Shown here: one piece after another, positions 9,921 through 19,105 of the stretch
Numbering within the stretch: position 1 is the stretch's first letter
How the letters are laid out: the number at the start of each line of letters is the position of its first letter
Source: an uncultured Alphaproteobacteria bacterium
Lineage (GTDB): Bacteria > Pseudomonadota > Alphaproteobacteria > Micavibrionales > Micavibrionaceae
Direction: 5' to 3'
Assembly (NCBI GenBank): GCA_937931645.1
Contig: CALHAR010000007.1
Location: 1 to 64,000 of the forward strand
DNA: 64,000 nt
The notes under the pieces: generated by a model
The model's input: the letters and a program-made list of their open reading frames with translations, nothing else
The model's database searches: none
What the model was told of the DNA's origin: nothing
Program-made: the position numbers and the translations under genes

Positions 9921-10415
9921 TTAATTTGTTGTATTAAAGACTCTCTTTGGAGTTGCTACAGTATTCCTATCATTGAGGTAGACAGACTTTCTTCTAGTTT
10001 TTCTAACGCTGCCTTTTTTAGAACGGTTTGTTCTTTCATTTATACGTCCCACATTAACAACAGCACCTGAAATTCCTTGACCTCTTTCTATTTGCCTTGC
10101 TCTTTCTGCCGCTACTTTAATATCTCGCGCGCGATCAGCTCTAACTTCATCTGGTGTTCTTGAAAAAATGGACTTTACCTGTCTATTGTTGCCCAAGCCA
10201 TAAGAACTAGAAGCAGCACGAGAGGTGGTTCGGTTTTTTCTAGCTCCATTTGAAAGTTTTTTTATATTAATAGGGCGAGAACGAGACGATGACTTAGAGT
10301 TATAAATAGCACTACCTCCATCTCTTGAATTACTATTATAAATAGAGCTGCTCTGTGCCATTACAGGAGCATTAAAGCAAAAAACCAATAAGAAAAAGCA
10401 TATCAATAAGCGCAT
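9921..10415 (-). CDS. Secreted basic protein of unknown function
   Basis: A 164-residue protein with a signal peptide (MRLLICFFLLVFCFNAPVMA, cleavage probably after MAQ). The mature part is rich in Ser, Arg, Asn and Lys and low in hydrophobic residues. Near the start there are short repeats (IYNSNSRDGGS, IYNSKSSSRS), and the tail is highly basic (NRSKKGSVRKTRRK). It is probably periplasmic or exported and largely disordered. I do not recognise a family. It is divergent from the next gene across 182 nt. Confidence 0.55.
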   Translation of the reverse strand: MRLLICFFLLVFCFNAPVMAQSSSIYNSNSRDGGSAIYNSKSSSRSRPINIKKLSNGARKNRTTSRAASSSYGLGNNRQVKSIFSRTPDEVRADRARDIKVAAERARQIERGQGISGAVVNVGRINERTNRSKKGSVRKTRRKSVYLNDRNTVATPKRVFNTTN

Positions 10416-10597
10416 TTTTAAATCCTTAATATTTATTCAATTATAGCATCTATAACATCCAAAATACAATTAAAGCACCAATCACCTTACATTAGCCAAA
10501 ACTTAACTAAATTTTAATCCTTAACAGGCATTATAAAGTTGAAATTTTTAATAAACGGCATGAATAGAGTATAATAAATTCATAAGGAGTACATATA

Positions 10598-11260
10598 ATG
10601 CAGGTCAACATACAAGAGCTAGTCAAAGAGACTGGAAGTGCAGAAAAACTTTATCCTGGAAAACGTGTGATAAAAAAATACGTACAACCTGGTGAATATA
10701 AAAGCCATTGTGTTGTTTTTGACTGGCGTTCAGACCTTTTACGTGTCGAATTAAAAGCAGGATTATCTGGCAAATCTCTCGATTTAAAAGATCTAAAAAA
10801 CTATCCCGTCAGTTACCAAGCACCAACATTTATTGAACTTGTCGCTGGTAACGACGATACAACCAAAGACACAGAAGAAGAGGAAGAAGAAGGTACAACT
10901 GGTAAATCTGGCGGTGGCGGTAAAAAACCAACTGTAAAGAAACTAGAGGAATCTGAATTATCTTTAAGTGCCTTCGATAAAGTCACAACAGGCGATGTTT
11001 CAAAAACTGCCGAAATCAAAAAATTTGTAGTTATGGGCAAAGAGTTAGCAAAAGAAGCTTATGCTAAAGCTTTCGATAACTTTAAAACACAACTTCACCA
11101 GGCTAAAGTCATGGCGATGGATATCATGAAAGATGTTGGTGATGTCATTAAAAAAGCAACTCCTGGCGGCGGCTTAGAAGCTAAAGGCGATGAAAGTGTT
11201 AAATATAAATATGATGCTGAAAAAACCCATGCCCTCTTTGGCGGTATGTCGGTCAGTTAA
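10598..11260 (+). CDS. Hypothetical protein with acidic and glycine linker
   Basis: A 220-residue soluble protein I do not recognise. It has three parts: an N-terminal domain of about 85 residues containing HCVVFDWRSDLLRVELKAG; a low-complexity linker (TKDTEEEEEEGTTGKSGGGG, about 87-106); and a helical, lysine/alanine-rich C-terminal part (KELAKEAYAKAFDNFKTQL). No signal peptide or membrane segment is seen. An AGGAG Shine-Dalgarno lies 10 nt before the start and a strong terminator follows the stop, so it is a well-expressed single-gene unit. Confidence 0.6.
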   Translation: MQVNIQELVKETGSAEKLYPGKRVIKKYVQPGEYKSHCVVFDWRSDLLRVELKAGLSGKSLDLKDLKNYPVSYQAPTFIELVAGNDDTTKDTEEEEEEGTTGKSGGGGKKPTVKKLEESELSLSAFDKVTTGDVSKTAEIKKFVVMGKELAKEAYAKAFDNFKTQLHQAKVMAMDIMKDVGDVIKKATPGGGLEAKGDESVKYKYDAEKTHALFGGMSVS

Positions 11261-11287
11261 AAACGAATTCTATCCTTCAATAGATCT

Positions 11288-11325
11288 AAAATCAGTGACT
11301 TTGAAAAAAGTCGCTGATTTTTTTT
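11288..11325 (+). terminator. Rho-independent terminator
   Basis: AAAATCAGTGACTT (11288-11301) pairs with AAGTCGCTGATTTT (11308-11321) with one T:G pair, a 6-nt loop and a following T-run. It sits 28 nt after the stop of the 220-residue hypothetical gene. Confidence 0.85.
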
Positions 11326-11372
11326 GTCTAATACTCTAAAAGGGTACAGGCAACCAAAAGGCGCAAGTAATC

Positions 11373-12122
11373 ATGAGCTCAAACGATAATAAGACAGACA
11401 AAAAAAACGATAATATAGATGATAATATTCTATCGTTTAAAAAACCCTCTGTAAAAAATAAAGACATTAATAATAGAAAAGGTAGCAGCGGTAATACAAA
11501 CACCGAGCCATTGATAAATATGCCACCCTTTACTAAATATTTGCTGACGTTCTTAATCGCTACACACCTTATTGTGGTCTTTCTTCTAAACGACACGCAA
11601 GCATATTGGGTTTTTACAAATTTAGGATTCATAGCTGGGCGTTTCACAGGAACAGCTCTATTCGACCCCCTTGCTTTACTGACACCCATAACAAGCATGT
11701 TCTTGCATGGTGGATGGCTCCATTTAGGTATGAACGCTATTATGTTGCTTGCCTTCGGCAGTGGTATTGAAAAATGGATGGGGGGCAAAAAAATGATCGC
11801 CTTTTTTATAACCTGCGGCTTATTTGGTATTGCCTTACATTTTGCTCTAAACCTTCACGCCACTACCCCTGTTATAGGCGCTTCAGGTGGCATCAGCGGC
11901 CTGTTCGCTGCCGCGCTTATCATGTTAAACCAAACACGCAACGGCATGACAGGGCGCTTTGGCTTATGGCCTATCATTATTATCTGGGTTGCCATCTCTA
12001 TCATTTTTGGATTTGTTGACACACCGCAAATGGGTATTGGCAAAGGCGATATTGCATGGGCGGCGCATGTTGGTGGTTTTCTTGGTGGCTTTGCCGTTCT
12101 TAAAATGATGCGTATTATTTAA
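11373..12122 (+). CDS. Rhomboid family intramembrane serine protease
   Basis: A 249-residue membrane protein. The hydrophilic N-terminal 50 residues are followed by six membrane segments. Rhomboid signatures are present: HGGWLHLGMNAIML in the L1/TM2 region, the catalytic serine in GASGGISGLF (around residue 170), and the catalytic histidine in AWAAHVGGFLGG (around residue 232). Rhomboids cut membrane proteins within the bilayer; the substrate is unknown. It ends 5 nt from the convergent hemY gene. Confidence 0.9.
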   Translation: MSSNDNKTDKKNDNIDDNILSFKKPSVKNKDINNRKGSSGNTNTEPLINMPPFTKYLLTFLIATHLIVVFLLNDTQAYWVFTNLGFIAGRFTGTALFDPLALLTPITSMFLHGGWLHLGMNAIMLLAFGSGIEKWMGGKKMIAFFITCGLFGIALHFALNLHATTPVIGASGGISGLFAAALIMLNQTRNGMTGRFGLWPIIIIWVAISIIFGFVDTPQMGIGKGDIAWAAHVGGFLGGFAVLKMMRII

Positions 12123-12127
12123 AAATA

Positions 12128-13504
12128 TTAAGCCGCGGGCTCTATCAACAACTCAGATACGCCACCACCTCGAAACATTGAAAGCACATCGTCACTTATG
12201 ACATGCGCCATTGGAACATCCCAAGAGATTGTATTGAAACCTTCATGTGGCATTGCAATCGGTGACCATTCATCATACACCATACCTGTTTCTTTACAGG
12301 TCCAAACCTTACTTGGCATAGCTTCCCCTACACGTTCCAAGACAGTTTCAACTCCATCATCATTATGCGTTATATTTTGCTCTACAACCGCTCTCATATG
12401 AAAGATTTGCGTCGTTGGGTACAGCTTTTCTGCTGCCATCAAATGTGCTTTAGCTTCTCCCCAAAACTCTAATTTCATAGCTGCTTTCGCCGCAGCAATG
12501 TGACCTTCGGCACTATGAGCATCCAAATCAATTAACTTTTCAAACCAGGCTAATTTTCTTACATTCAAATCTTTTCCTTTTACAGGAGAAAGCTGGTCCC
12601 ATATCTGCGCCAACGCAGGATGAGGGTTTACTTTCCAAGCGTCCTCAACCAACTTAGTTGCTTTCTTATTTTTTTTACCATCCATGCAATACGCGGCCAT
12701 CCGTTGAACCGTGGGTACAAAAGAAGGGTTTAGTTTATACGCCATTTTTAATTCACGTAAGGCCGTATTGTTATCACCTTGTTCTTTATCGTAATCATAA
12801 CGCATCAGATGAATAGCAATACGGTCGCTTACAATCTTAGTCGAAGGCATAACGTTCTTTTTCTCAATACGTTTACCTAATTTTAAAACCTCTTCCCAAT
12901 GGCGGTTTTTTATTTCCAACGCATAAACTATTTTTAAAATCCATCCTTGGCTTGGATGAAGCTTTAAGGCTGATCGTGCATGCTTCAATGCTTGTTTGTA
13001 ATCACCTGCATCCAAAGCAGACCTCATTAATCCGCGCATACCCAAAAAAGCCATATCTTTATTTTCTAATAATGCTTCAAAGCGATCTTTAGCCACTCCT
13101 TCATTTCCACGTAACCTTGCCGCTTGCGCCTCCAACAACAAAGGTAAGCCTGTCTGACCTTTCAGTAGTTTCTGTGTTTCCTTTGAATAATGCGCCGCCT
13201 TCGCCGCATCTCCCGCTGCTACCGCTACAAGACCACGTGTCAAAGATAAATATCCAACTCTGTGTCGGTAACCATCACGATATTCTACAATCGCTTTAGG
13301 CACGGAGAAAACTGCACGGATAAGCCTTAATATATAAAGAGCCAGCAGAATAAAAACTGCAAGGATAAGTAAAAATACCCCTGTTTGAATATTCACATCA
13401 TAACTTAAAAAATTGAAATCCATTTCTCCAGGTTGAGATACCAACCAGATAGATACGCCAATAAAAATGGCAACTTTAGCAAAGGACCATAATGTTTTAA
13501 TCAT
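12128..13504 (-). CDS. hemY: HemY-like protein with TPR repeats
   Basis: A 458-residue inner-membrane protein. Two N-terminal membrane segments (about 7-23 and 40-62) carry the HemY_N domain, and helical TPR-like repeats fill about 90-380 (e.g. DYKQALKHARSALKLHPSQGWI). This is the gammaproteobacterial/alphaproteobacterial HemY, not the protoporphyrinogen oxidase of the same name. The exact function is unsettled. It is the last gene of hemC-hemD-mitofilin-hemY on the minus strand, 26 nt after the mitofilin gene, and a conserved neighbourhood supports the call. Confidence 0.82.
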   Translation of the reverse strand: MIKTLWSFAKVAIFIGVSIWLVSQPGEMDFNFLSYDVNIQTGVFLLILAVFILLALYILRLIRAVFSVPKAIVEYRDGYRHRVGYLSLTRGLVAVAAGDAAKAAHYSKETQKLLKGQTGLPLLLEAQAARLRGNEGVAKDRFEALLENKDMAFLGMRGLMRSALDAGDYKQALKHARSALKLHPSQGWILKIVYALEIKNRHWEEVLKLGKRIEKKNVMPSTKIVSDRIAIHLMRYDYDKEQGDNNTALRELKMAYKLNPSFVPTVQRMAAYCMDGKKNKKATKLVEDAWKVNPHPALAQIWDQLSPVKGKDLNVRKLAWFEKLIDLDAHSAEGHIAAAKAAMKLEFWGEAKAHLMAAEKLYPTTQIFHMRAVVEQNITHNDDGVETVLERVGEAMPSKVWTCKETGMVYDEWSPIAMPHEGFNTISWDVPMAHVISDDVLSMFRGGGVSELLIEPAA

Positions 13505-13530
13505 GAATATCTTTCGTAACGGGATGGTAC

Positions 13531-15303
13531 TTACTGGTTATCAAACAATCCTTTGAACTCACCAGATGATTTTGGAAGAACAACAAAGCCAGACTCATCG
13601 TCTCGTACAACTTCTTTTCCTCCTAAAAAGGGAATTGCTTTTTCAGCATTTTTCTTCATTTCATTTAAATTGAGGTTTGAAATATTTGGCGCTTTTAAAC
13701 CCTGTAAGCCGTTAACATCACCCGCTTGAGATAAAATGGTTTCATTCAGCATTGCTTTAACCTTATCCGCTAACAACGCAGTTGTTGCTTGGTTAATAAA
13801 TGGTTGAGCAGCAATCGCAGCCTCTCCCTCTAAACCTTCTAAGGCACTGATACTATCTGCGATGTTACCTTGTTCTATATATTCTTGCGCCTTTGCAACC
13901 GTGGCTTGAGTTTGCGTACCAGAAACCATCTCTCCATCTTTTTCAATACGAACAATATCTCCAAAACGTGCTTTAGCTTTTTCTTTAATTGAAACATCTT
14001 CACCTTTTAGAGAAGAAACAACGATATCACCTGTCATACGTTTTAATTCACTCGCTAAACCTGATGTCGTCAGAACACCGCCATCTGCATGTTTACTTAA
14101 GCGCGTTAGGTTTTCCTGTAATTCAGGGTTATCATCCCCGACCAATTTTTGTAATAAAGCTAAATCTTTCTCAAACGGTGCTTCCCTATCTAAAGAGCTA
14201 CGAAACTGTGAAAACGCAATTAAAATAGCCGCGGCTTTTAAATCTTGTCCTTGCACACCATTTAATGTTTGCCCTAAAGCATCATTACCTTTGTTTTGAA
14301 TCCCAGCAAGATTATTATTTAAATCCTCATACTCACCTTGGATCATTGAACGTAATTGATTGGCGGAGTTTTGTAGTTGTTCTTGACCTCCCCGTGTATT
14401 TTCCAAATCACGAATACGCGCCACTAAACCCGCATAGCTTCCGTCTGGTCCAGATAAAGTTTCAACTTTTGTTTCTAAAGTTGCCAAACGTTCTGATATA
14501 TCTTGAGCCGTAGCCCCCAATGTTTCAGTGGAGATTTCCTTGGCACGCTCGGATAACTGATCAACCGTCACCGATATGTTACGCGCTTGGTTTTGCAAAC
14601 CATCAATTTTTTCCTGTAAGTTATCTGGCAGAGACGTCCCTAAGAATTTTTTTTTACTTTCTATCTGAACTTCCTCAACTTTATCTTCTAAACTAACCAG
14701 CTGCTGACCTTGCTTATTTAGAATATTTTTATTCTTCTGAAAGTGTGGCCAAAATAAATAAAGAGCAACAGCGCCCGCTAATAAAATTAATCCCGTTGCC
14801 ACCCATGCACTTGTCACAACGACATTACGGTTATTTTCTTCAATTTCAGATATGAGTTTCGAATGATTCGATTCAGCCTGACTATCTGCATAAAGCTTCT
14901 CTACAGATAGAGAAGAAACAGCAGGCGTAATATTCGTTTCTGTTTTCTGCTTTTGTGTTTTTTCTTTAGATTTTGTTTTATCAGGCGTAGCTTTCGATAC
15001 TACCTTTTTCACCGATTCCTTTTTTACTGTTGGCTTTTTCGCCGACATTTTTTTAGCTGAAACAACGCCAGCCGATGAATCTGATGAATCTGACGAATCT
15101 ATAGAGGCCAAATCCTCAATATTAATATTATGCGTTTTTGCCGCACTTAAGATTTTCTCACGCCTTGCGCCCGGAATGACATCTCGCTTTTTCCATCCCT
15201 GCACCGTAGTCACAGGCGTATCAATTTTCGCCGCCATAGGACGAATACCGCCAAACCGTTCAATAATTTTACCCGCATTCACCAAAGGTTGTTTCTTACT
15301 CAT
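13531..15303 (-). CDS. Mitofilin/Mic60-like inner-membrane protein with N-terminal HTH-like domain
   Basis: A 590-residue protein. Residues 8-65 look like a small helix-turn-helix domain (MAAKIDTPVTTVQGWKKRD). A lysine/serine-rich linker follows (about 70-125), then one membrane segment (about 163-186), a long coiled coil (about 195-350) and a C-terminal helical mitofilin-like region. Bacterial Mic60 homologues shape the cytoplasmic membrane, and in alphaproteobacteria sit in this heme-gene setting (COG4223). The cytoplasmic HTH-like domain before the membrane segment is unusual to my knowledge. No DNA-binding role is shown. Confidence 0.75.
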   Translation of the reverse strand: MSKKQPLVNAGKIIERFGGIRPMAAKIDTPVTTVQGWKKRDVIPGARREKILSAAKTHNINIEDLASIDSSDSSDSSAGVVSAKKMSAKKPTVKKESVKKVVSKATPDKTKSKEKTQKQKTETNITPAVSSLSVEKLYADSQAESNHSKLISEIEENNRNVVVTSAWVATGLILLAGAVALYLFWPHFQKNKNILNKQGQQLVSLEDKVEEVQIESKKKFLGTSLPDNLQEKIDGLQNQARNISVTVDQLSERAKEISTETLGATAQDISERLATLETKVETLSGPDGSYAGLVARIRDLENTRGGQEQLQNSANQLRSMIQGEYEDLNNNLAGIQNKGNDALGQTLNGVQGQDLKAAAILIAFSQFRSSLDREAPFEKDLALLQKLVGDDNPELQENLTRLSKHADGGVLTTSGLASELKRMTGDIVVSSLKGEDVSIKEKAKARFGDIVRIEKDGEMVSGTQTQATVAKAQEYIEQGNIADSISALEGLEGEAAIAAQPFINQATTALLADKVKAMLNETILSQAGDVNGLQGLKAPNISNLNLNEMKKNAEKAIPFLGGKEVVRDDESGFVVLPKSSGEFKGLFDNQ

Positions 15304-15333
15304 CGTGAAATATCTCCCGAAATCCTTTAAAAT

Positions 15334-16005
15334 TTAATCCAATAATGCCAATAAACTTGCTGCGTTTGGTTGACTCGCAACCTCTATAGAACACCATGGC
15401 AATACGGAAAGAGACTTTAGCATGGAGTCCCCCAAACACAAGGCTTTTGTATGTTCTACCCCCTCTTGTAAACTATTTTTTATAACTATTTCTGCAAAGG
15501 CCTGCGCTGTACGTACAGAAAAAAACAAAACATGTGACAACTCATGTTCTTCAATCGCTTTCAACAACTCACTTGATATTTCTTCTTGTTTTTCAGTATG
15601 ATAGATAATTTTTTCATCAATATGATCGACAGATAAATCACGAGAGATATGCTCTCCACGAACATATAAAAGACGTTTTTGAGGCAATATTGCCTGTAAA
15701 TCATCCAAATTACCCGCGGCGCTCTGTACGTCTTTAAAACCTAACTGTAAGGCTAAATCCTTCGTTGCATCACCGACTGTCCAAACTGGCATCGAACGTC
15801 CTGAAACATTATGGCAAAATGCACGCACACCATGACGACTGGTAAAAACTAATCCTTCATACTGTTCTAATGCCTCAACAGAATTTTCATGAAAGATCAC
15901 CTTTAAAAGAGGCTCACAAATAACATTATATTTTTTTTGCTGAATAAGTGCCGCCGTTTCAATGGCATCTTCAATAGGACGGGTTACTAAAACAGTTTGC
16001 GGCAT
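15334..16005 (-). CDS. hemD: Uroporphyrinogen-III synthase
   Basis: A 223-residue enzyme that closes and flips ring D of hydroxymethylbilane to give uroporphyrinogen III. The sequence is poorly conserved in this family, but TVLVTRPIEDAIETAALI at the start, EGLVFTSRHGVRAF (about 50-63), VWTVGDATKD and the late segment HVLFFSVRTAQAF match the usual bilobed layout. Its position directly after hemC (adjacent, no gap) and before the mitofilin gene supports the call. Confidence 0.88.
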   Translation of the reverse strand: MPQTVLVTRPIEDAIETAALIQQKKYNVICEPLLKVIFHENSVEALEQYEGLVFTSRHGVRAFCHNVSGRSMPVWTVGDATKDLALQLGFKDVQSAAGNLDDLQAILPQKRLLYVRGEHISRDLSVDHIDEKIIYHTEKQEEISSELLKAIEEHELSHVLFFSVRTAQAFAEIVIKNSLQEGVEHTKALCLGDSMLKSLSVLPWCSIEVASQPNAASLLALLD

Positions 16006-16941
16006 CTACGATAACATTCCTTCAGGCACAACATATTTCAGTACACCACCCACACTGCGTCCAATATCTCGCGCTTGATCAATAGTGTTACATTTTTTAC
16101 TGATTGATTTTTCAAAAACCTGACTACCATCCAAGGCGTAAACGGCGGCACGTAAACTTAACACCCCATTTTTCATTGTTGCCAACGCAGCAATCGGTGT
16201 ATGGCAAGAACCGTCTAATATCTTCAAAACCTCACGCTCCGCAAAAGCACAAAATCCTGTTTCCACATGGTGCACTTTATTCAAAATATTATCAGCACGC
16301 TTATCCCCGGCACGAGTCTCCATGCAAATCACCCCCTGACCGCAGGCTGGCAGCATGTCATCGATAGCGAGAGGGTGGATATTTTCATCCTTAATCCCTA
16401 AACGTTCAATACCTGCCATCGCTAAAAAACTAGCATCAACTTGCCCTGACTTAATTTTATCTAATCGCGTTTGAACATTTCCTCGAAAAGGTACAACCTT
16501 TACATGAGGACGCTTAGATAAAGTAATGGCGCTACGGCGTGCGCTGCAGCTCCCAACAGTCGCCCCCTTCGGTAATTCAGAAATATTTTTATATTTTATA
16601 CTAATAAAAGCGTCTAATGGATTAGCCCGCGGCAAAACGTGGTTAATCATCAAACCTTCTGGCAAAAATGCGGCCATATCCTTTAACGAATGTACGCCGC
16701 AATCAATACTCCCCTCTAAAAGGGCTGCCTCAATTTCTTTCGCAAACAACCCTTTACCACCCGCCTCTTCGCTTAATGGTTTTTCACCTTCGCTCTTTTT
16801 CCAATCGGCGTTGCTTTTAATGTGAACAATTTTCACTTTTAAATCAGGGTGCGCCACCTTCAAAGCAGATTGTAAAATATCCGCTTGCTTTAATGCTAAA
16901 GGCGAATGACGTGTTCCAATTTTAAAAGCGTTTAAACTCAT
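16006..16941 (-). CDS. hemC: Porphobilinogen deaminase (hydroxymethylbilane synthase)
   Basis: A 311-residue enzyme that joins four porphobilinogen units. Seen motifs: KIGTRHSPLALKQADIL at the N-terminus, CGVHSLKDMAAFLPEG, GSCSARRSA, and GSCHTPIAA, whose cysteine carries the dipyrromethane cofactor. Length is typical. It heads the minus-strand heme cluster and is divergent from tsaD over 53 nt, a shared promoter region. Confidence 0.95.
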   Translation of the reverse strand: MSLNAFKIGTRHSPLALKQADILQSALKVAHPDLKVKIVHIKSNADWKKSEGEKPLSEEAGGKGLFAKEIEAALLEGSIDCGVHSLKDMAAFLPEGLMINHVLPRANPLDAFISIKYKNISELPKGATVGSCSARRSAITLSKRPHVKVVPFRGNVQTRLDKIKSGQVDASFLAMAGIERLGIKDENIHPLAIDDMLPACGQGVICMETRAGDKRADNILNKVHHVETGFCAFAEREVLKILDGSCHTPIAALATMKNGVLSLRAAVYALDGSQVFEKSISKKCNTIDQARDIGRSVGGVLKYVVPEGMLS

Positions 16942-16994
16942 ACCAGCGTTGTAAAACCTTTACACCGCTTTGAAAAGATGAAATATGTTGCTTC

Positions 16995-18092
16995 ATGGAT
17001 AATTCATTGAAAATTATACTCGGTATTGAAACTTCCTGCGATGAAACCGCTGTGGCCGTGGTGCGCGAAGACGGTAAAATCCTCTCAAATCTCATCCTCA
17101 GCCAGCTTAAAGAACATGAAGCGTTTGGTGGTGTTGTTCCAGAAATCGCCGCACGCACTCATATGGAACATATCGATAAACTTATCAAAGGTGCACTTGA
17201 CGATGCAGGGGTAAGTTTTTCTAACCTAGACGCCATAGCCGCCACCTCTGGCCCTGGGCTAATTGGCGGCGTTATGGTCGGCATGATGGCGGGAAAAGCC
17301 ATAGCCGCCGCACATAAGCTGCCTTTTATTGGGGTTAATCATTTAGAAGGGCACGCCCTTACCGCCCGCCTTACAGATCAAGTTCAATTTCCCTACCTCG
17401 TTCTACTGGTTAGTGGCGGTCATACACAAATTTTAGTTGCCGAAAATGTCGGGCAATATAAACGGTGGGGAACAACCCTCGATGACGCCTTAGGTGAATG
17501 CTTTGATAAATCCGCCAAACTCATGGGTTTACCTTACCCAGGCGGCCCTAATTTAGAAAAAATGGCTGCAAACTGCCAAAACCCAGCGCAAGCCCTTAAA
17601 AAGTTCCCATTGCCCACCCCTCTCAAAGGGCGTGATGGTTGTGATTTTTCTTTCTCAGGGTTAAAAACCGCTGTTCGCAATCATGTTGAGAAACTACCCG
17701 AAGGTGATTTAACACGAGAAGATATCGCCGATCTTGCTTACTCTTTCCAAATAACCGTTGGTAAAATTCTTCAAGATCGTTGCCATAATGCAATTCAAAA
17801 ATTTTTATCCACTTACAGTAAAAACTGTGAAATCCCCACACTCGTTGTCTGTGGCGGCGTTGCAGCCAATAGTCATATTCGTGATATATTAGAAAGCTTG
17901 ACGAAACAGGCTAATATGGATTTTATGGCACCACCAATGACATTATGTTCCGATAATGGAGCCATGATTGCATGGGTGGGGTTAGAGAAATTAAAACATG
18001 ATATGCTCGACACACTGGATATAGCGGCAAGGCCACGCTGGCCTTTAGACCCTACGGCAGAAAAAAGACCCGGCGGCGGTGTAAAAGCATAA
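16995..18092 (+). CDS. tsaD: tRNA N6-adenosine threonylcarbamoyltransferase
   Basis: A 365-residue ASKHA-fold protein that, with TsaB and TsaE, transfers threonylcarbamoyl to A37 of ANN-decoding tRNAs. Seen: ILGIETSCDETAVAVV at the N-terminus, the metal-binding HMEHI (THMEHIDKL), LVSGGHTQILVA, and VVCGGVAANSHIRD near the C-terminus. Length is normal. The gene is followed by gpsA 23 nt downstream, probably in one transcript. Confidence 0.96.
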   Translation: MDNSLKIILGIETSCDETAVAVVREDGKILSNLILSQLKEHEAFGGVVPEIAARTHMEHIDKLIKGALDDAGVSFSNLDAIAATSGPGLIGGVMVGMMAGKAIAAAHKLPFIGVNHLEGHALTARLTDQVQFPYLVLLVSGGHTQILVAENVGQYKRWGTTLDDALGECFDKSAKLMGLPYPGGPNLEKMAANCQNPAQALKKFPLPTPLKGRDGCDFSFSGLKTAVRNHVEKLPEGDLTREDIADLAYSFQITVGKILQDRCHNAIQKFLSTYSKNCEIPTLVVCGGVAANSHIRDILESLTKQANMDFMAPPMTLCSDNGAMIAWVGLEKLKHDMLDTLDIAARPRWPLDPTAEKRPGGGVKA

Positions 18093-18115
18093 ATTCAAAG
18101 TATAAGGTGTAGTAA

Positions 18116-19105
18116 ATGACAAAAGTTGGTTTAATCGGCGCAGGAGCATGGGGAACAGCGATTGCCCAATCTTTGGCAAATTCTGGGCGTGACGTTATCA
18201 TGTGGGCACGGGAAGAAGAAGTTGTTGATTCCATCAATAACCGCCATGAAAACTCTCTATTTTTAAAAAACGTTCGCCTAAATGAAATGATTAAGGCCAG
18301 CGCAGACATGAATGACTTCACTGATTGTGATGTCTTTCTTATCTCCACACCTGCGCAACATGTACGCACTACTATTGAAGCAATGAAAGATCTACTAGGC
18401 AACAAGCCTATCATTATTTGCGCCAAAGGTATTGAGGTTGAATCAGGAGAGCTTCTAACAGATGTCGTCAAACAGGTCATGTCCAACGCTAAAGTTGGTA
18501 TATTAAGCGGCCCTACTTTTGCCAGTGAGATTGCGCGTGGCTTGCCTTGCGCCGTTACACTTGCCATAGAAGACAAAACCATTGGGGAACAAGTCGTCAA
18601 AGCGCTTGGCTCACGGACTTTACGTACCTATTTAACAGATGATCTCATCGGTGCCCAAATCGGTGGCGCGGTTAAAAATGTTATCGCCATCGGCAGTGGC
18701 GTTGTCCAAGGGCGCGGCATGGGGGAAAGTGCGCGATGCGCCCTCGTGACACGCGGCCTAACAGAAATGGCGCGCCTCGGTAAGGCTCTTGGTGCAAAGC
18801 GCTCCACGTTAATGGGTATGTGCGGCGTTGGGGATTTAATTCTGACCTGCTCCAGCATGCAATCCAGAAATTTTTCATTGGGCGTCGCTCTTGGTGAAGG
18901 TAAAACATTAGAAGAAATCTTAGGTGATCGTATTGCTGTCACAGAAGGCGTTCATACTGCGAAAGCTTTACGCCTTATGGCCAAAAATAATGCCGTCGAT
19001 ATGCCTATATCACGCGCCGTGCATGAGTTTTTACACGAAGGGGCGACAATCGATGATATCATCGAAAAAGTTCTCGACCGTCCTTTACGACCAGAGATTG
19101 TATAG
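18116..19105 (+). CDS. gpsA: NAD(P)-dependent glycerol-3-phosphate dehydrogenase
   Basis: A 329-residue soluble enzyme that makes sn-glycerol 3-phosphate from dihydroxyacetone phosphate for phospholipid synthesis. The Rossmann motif GLIGAGAWGTAIAQ lies at the N-terminus, GPTFASEIARGLP at about 128-140, and the substrate-side GGAVKNVIAIGSGV at about 182-195. GMCGVGDLILTC is also typical. Its stop codon shares one base with the GTG start of the following LysE-like gene. Confidence 0.96.
   Translation: MTKVGLIGAGAWGTAIAQSLANSGRDVIMWAREEEVVDSINNRHENSLFLKNVRLNEMIKASADMNDFTDCDVFLISTPAQHVRTTIEAMKDLLGNKPIIICAKGIEVESGELLTDVVKQVMSNAKVGILSGPTFASEIARGLPCAVTLAIEDKTIGEQVVKALGSRTLRTYLTDDLIGAQIGGAVKNVIAIGSGVVQGRGMGESARCALVTRGLTEMARLGKALGAKRSTLMGMCGVGDLILTCSSMQSRNFSLGVALGEGKTLEEILGDRIAVTEGVHTAKALRLMAKNNAVDMPISRAVHEFLHEGATIDDIIEKVLDRPLRPEIV

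Noticed and set aside
11336..11788. 150-codon frame on the minus strand
   Set aside because: Antisense to the rhomboid gene, which has clear catalytic motifs.
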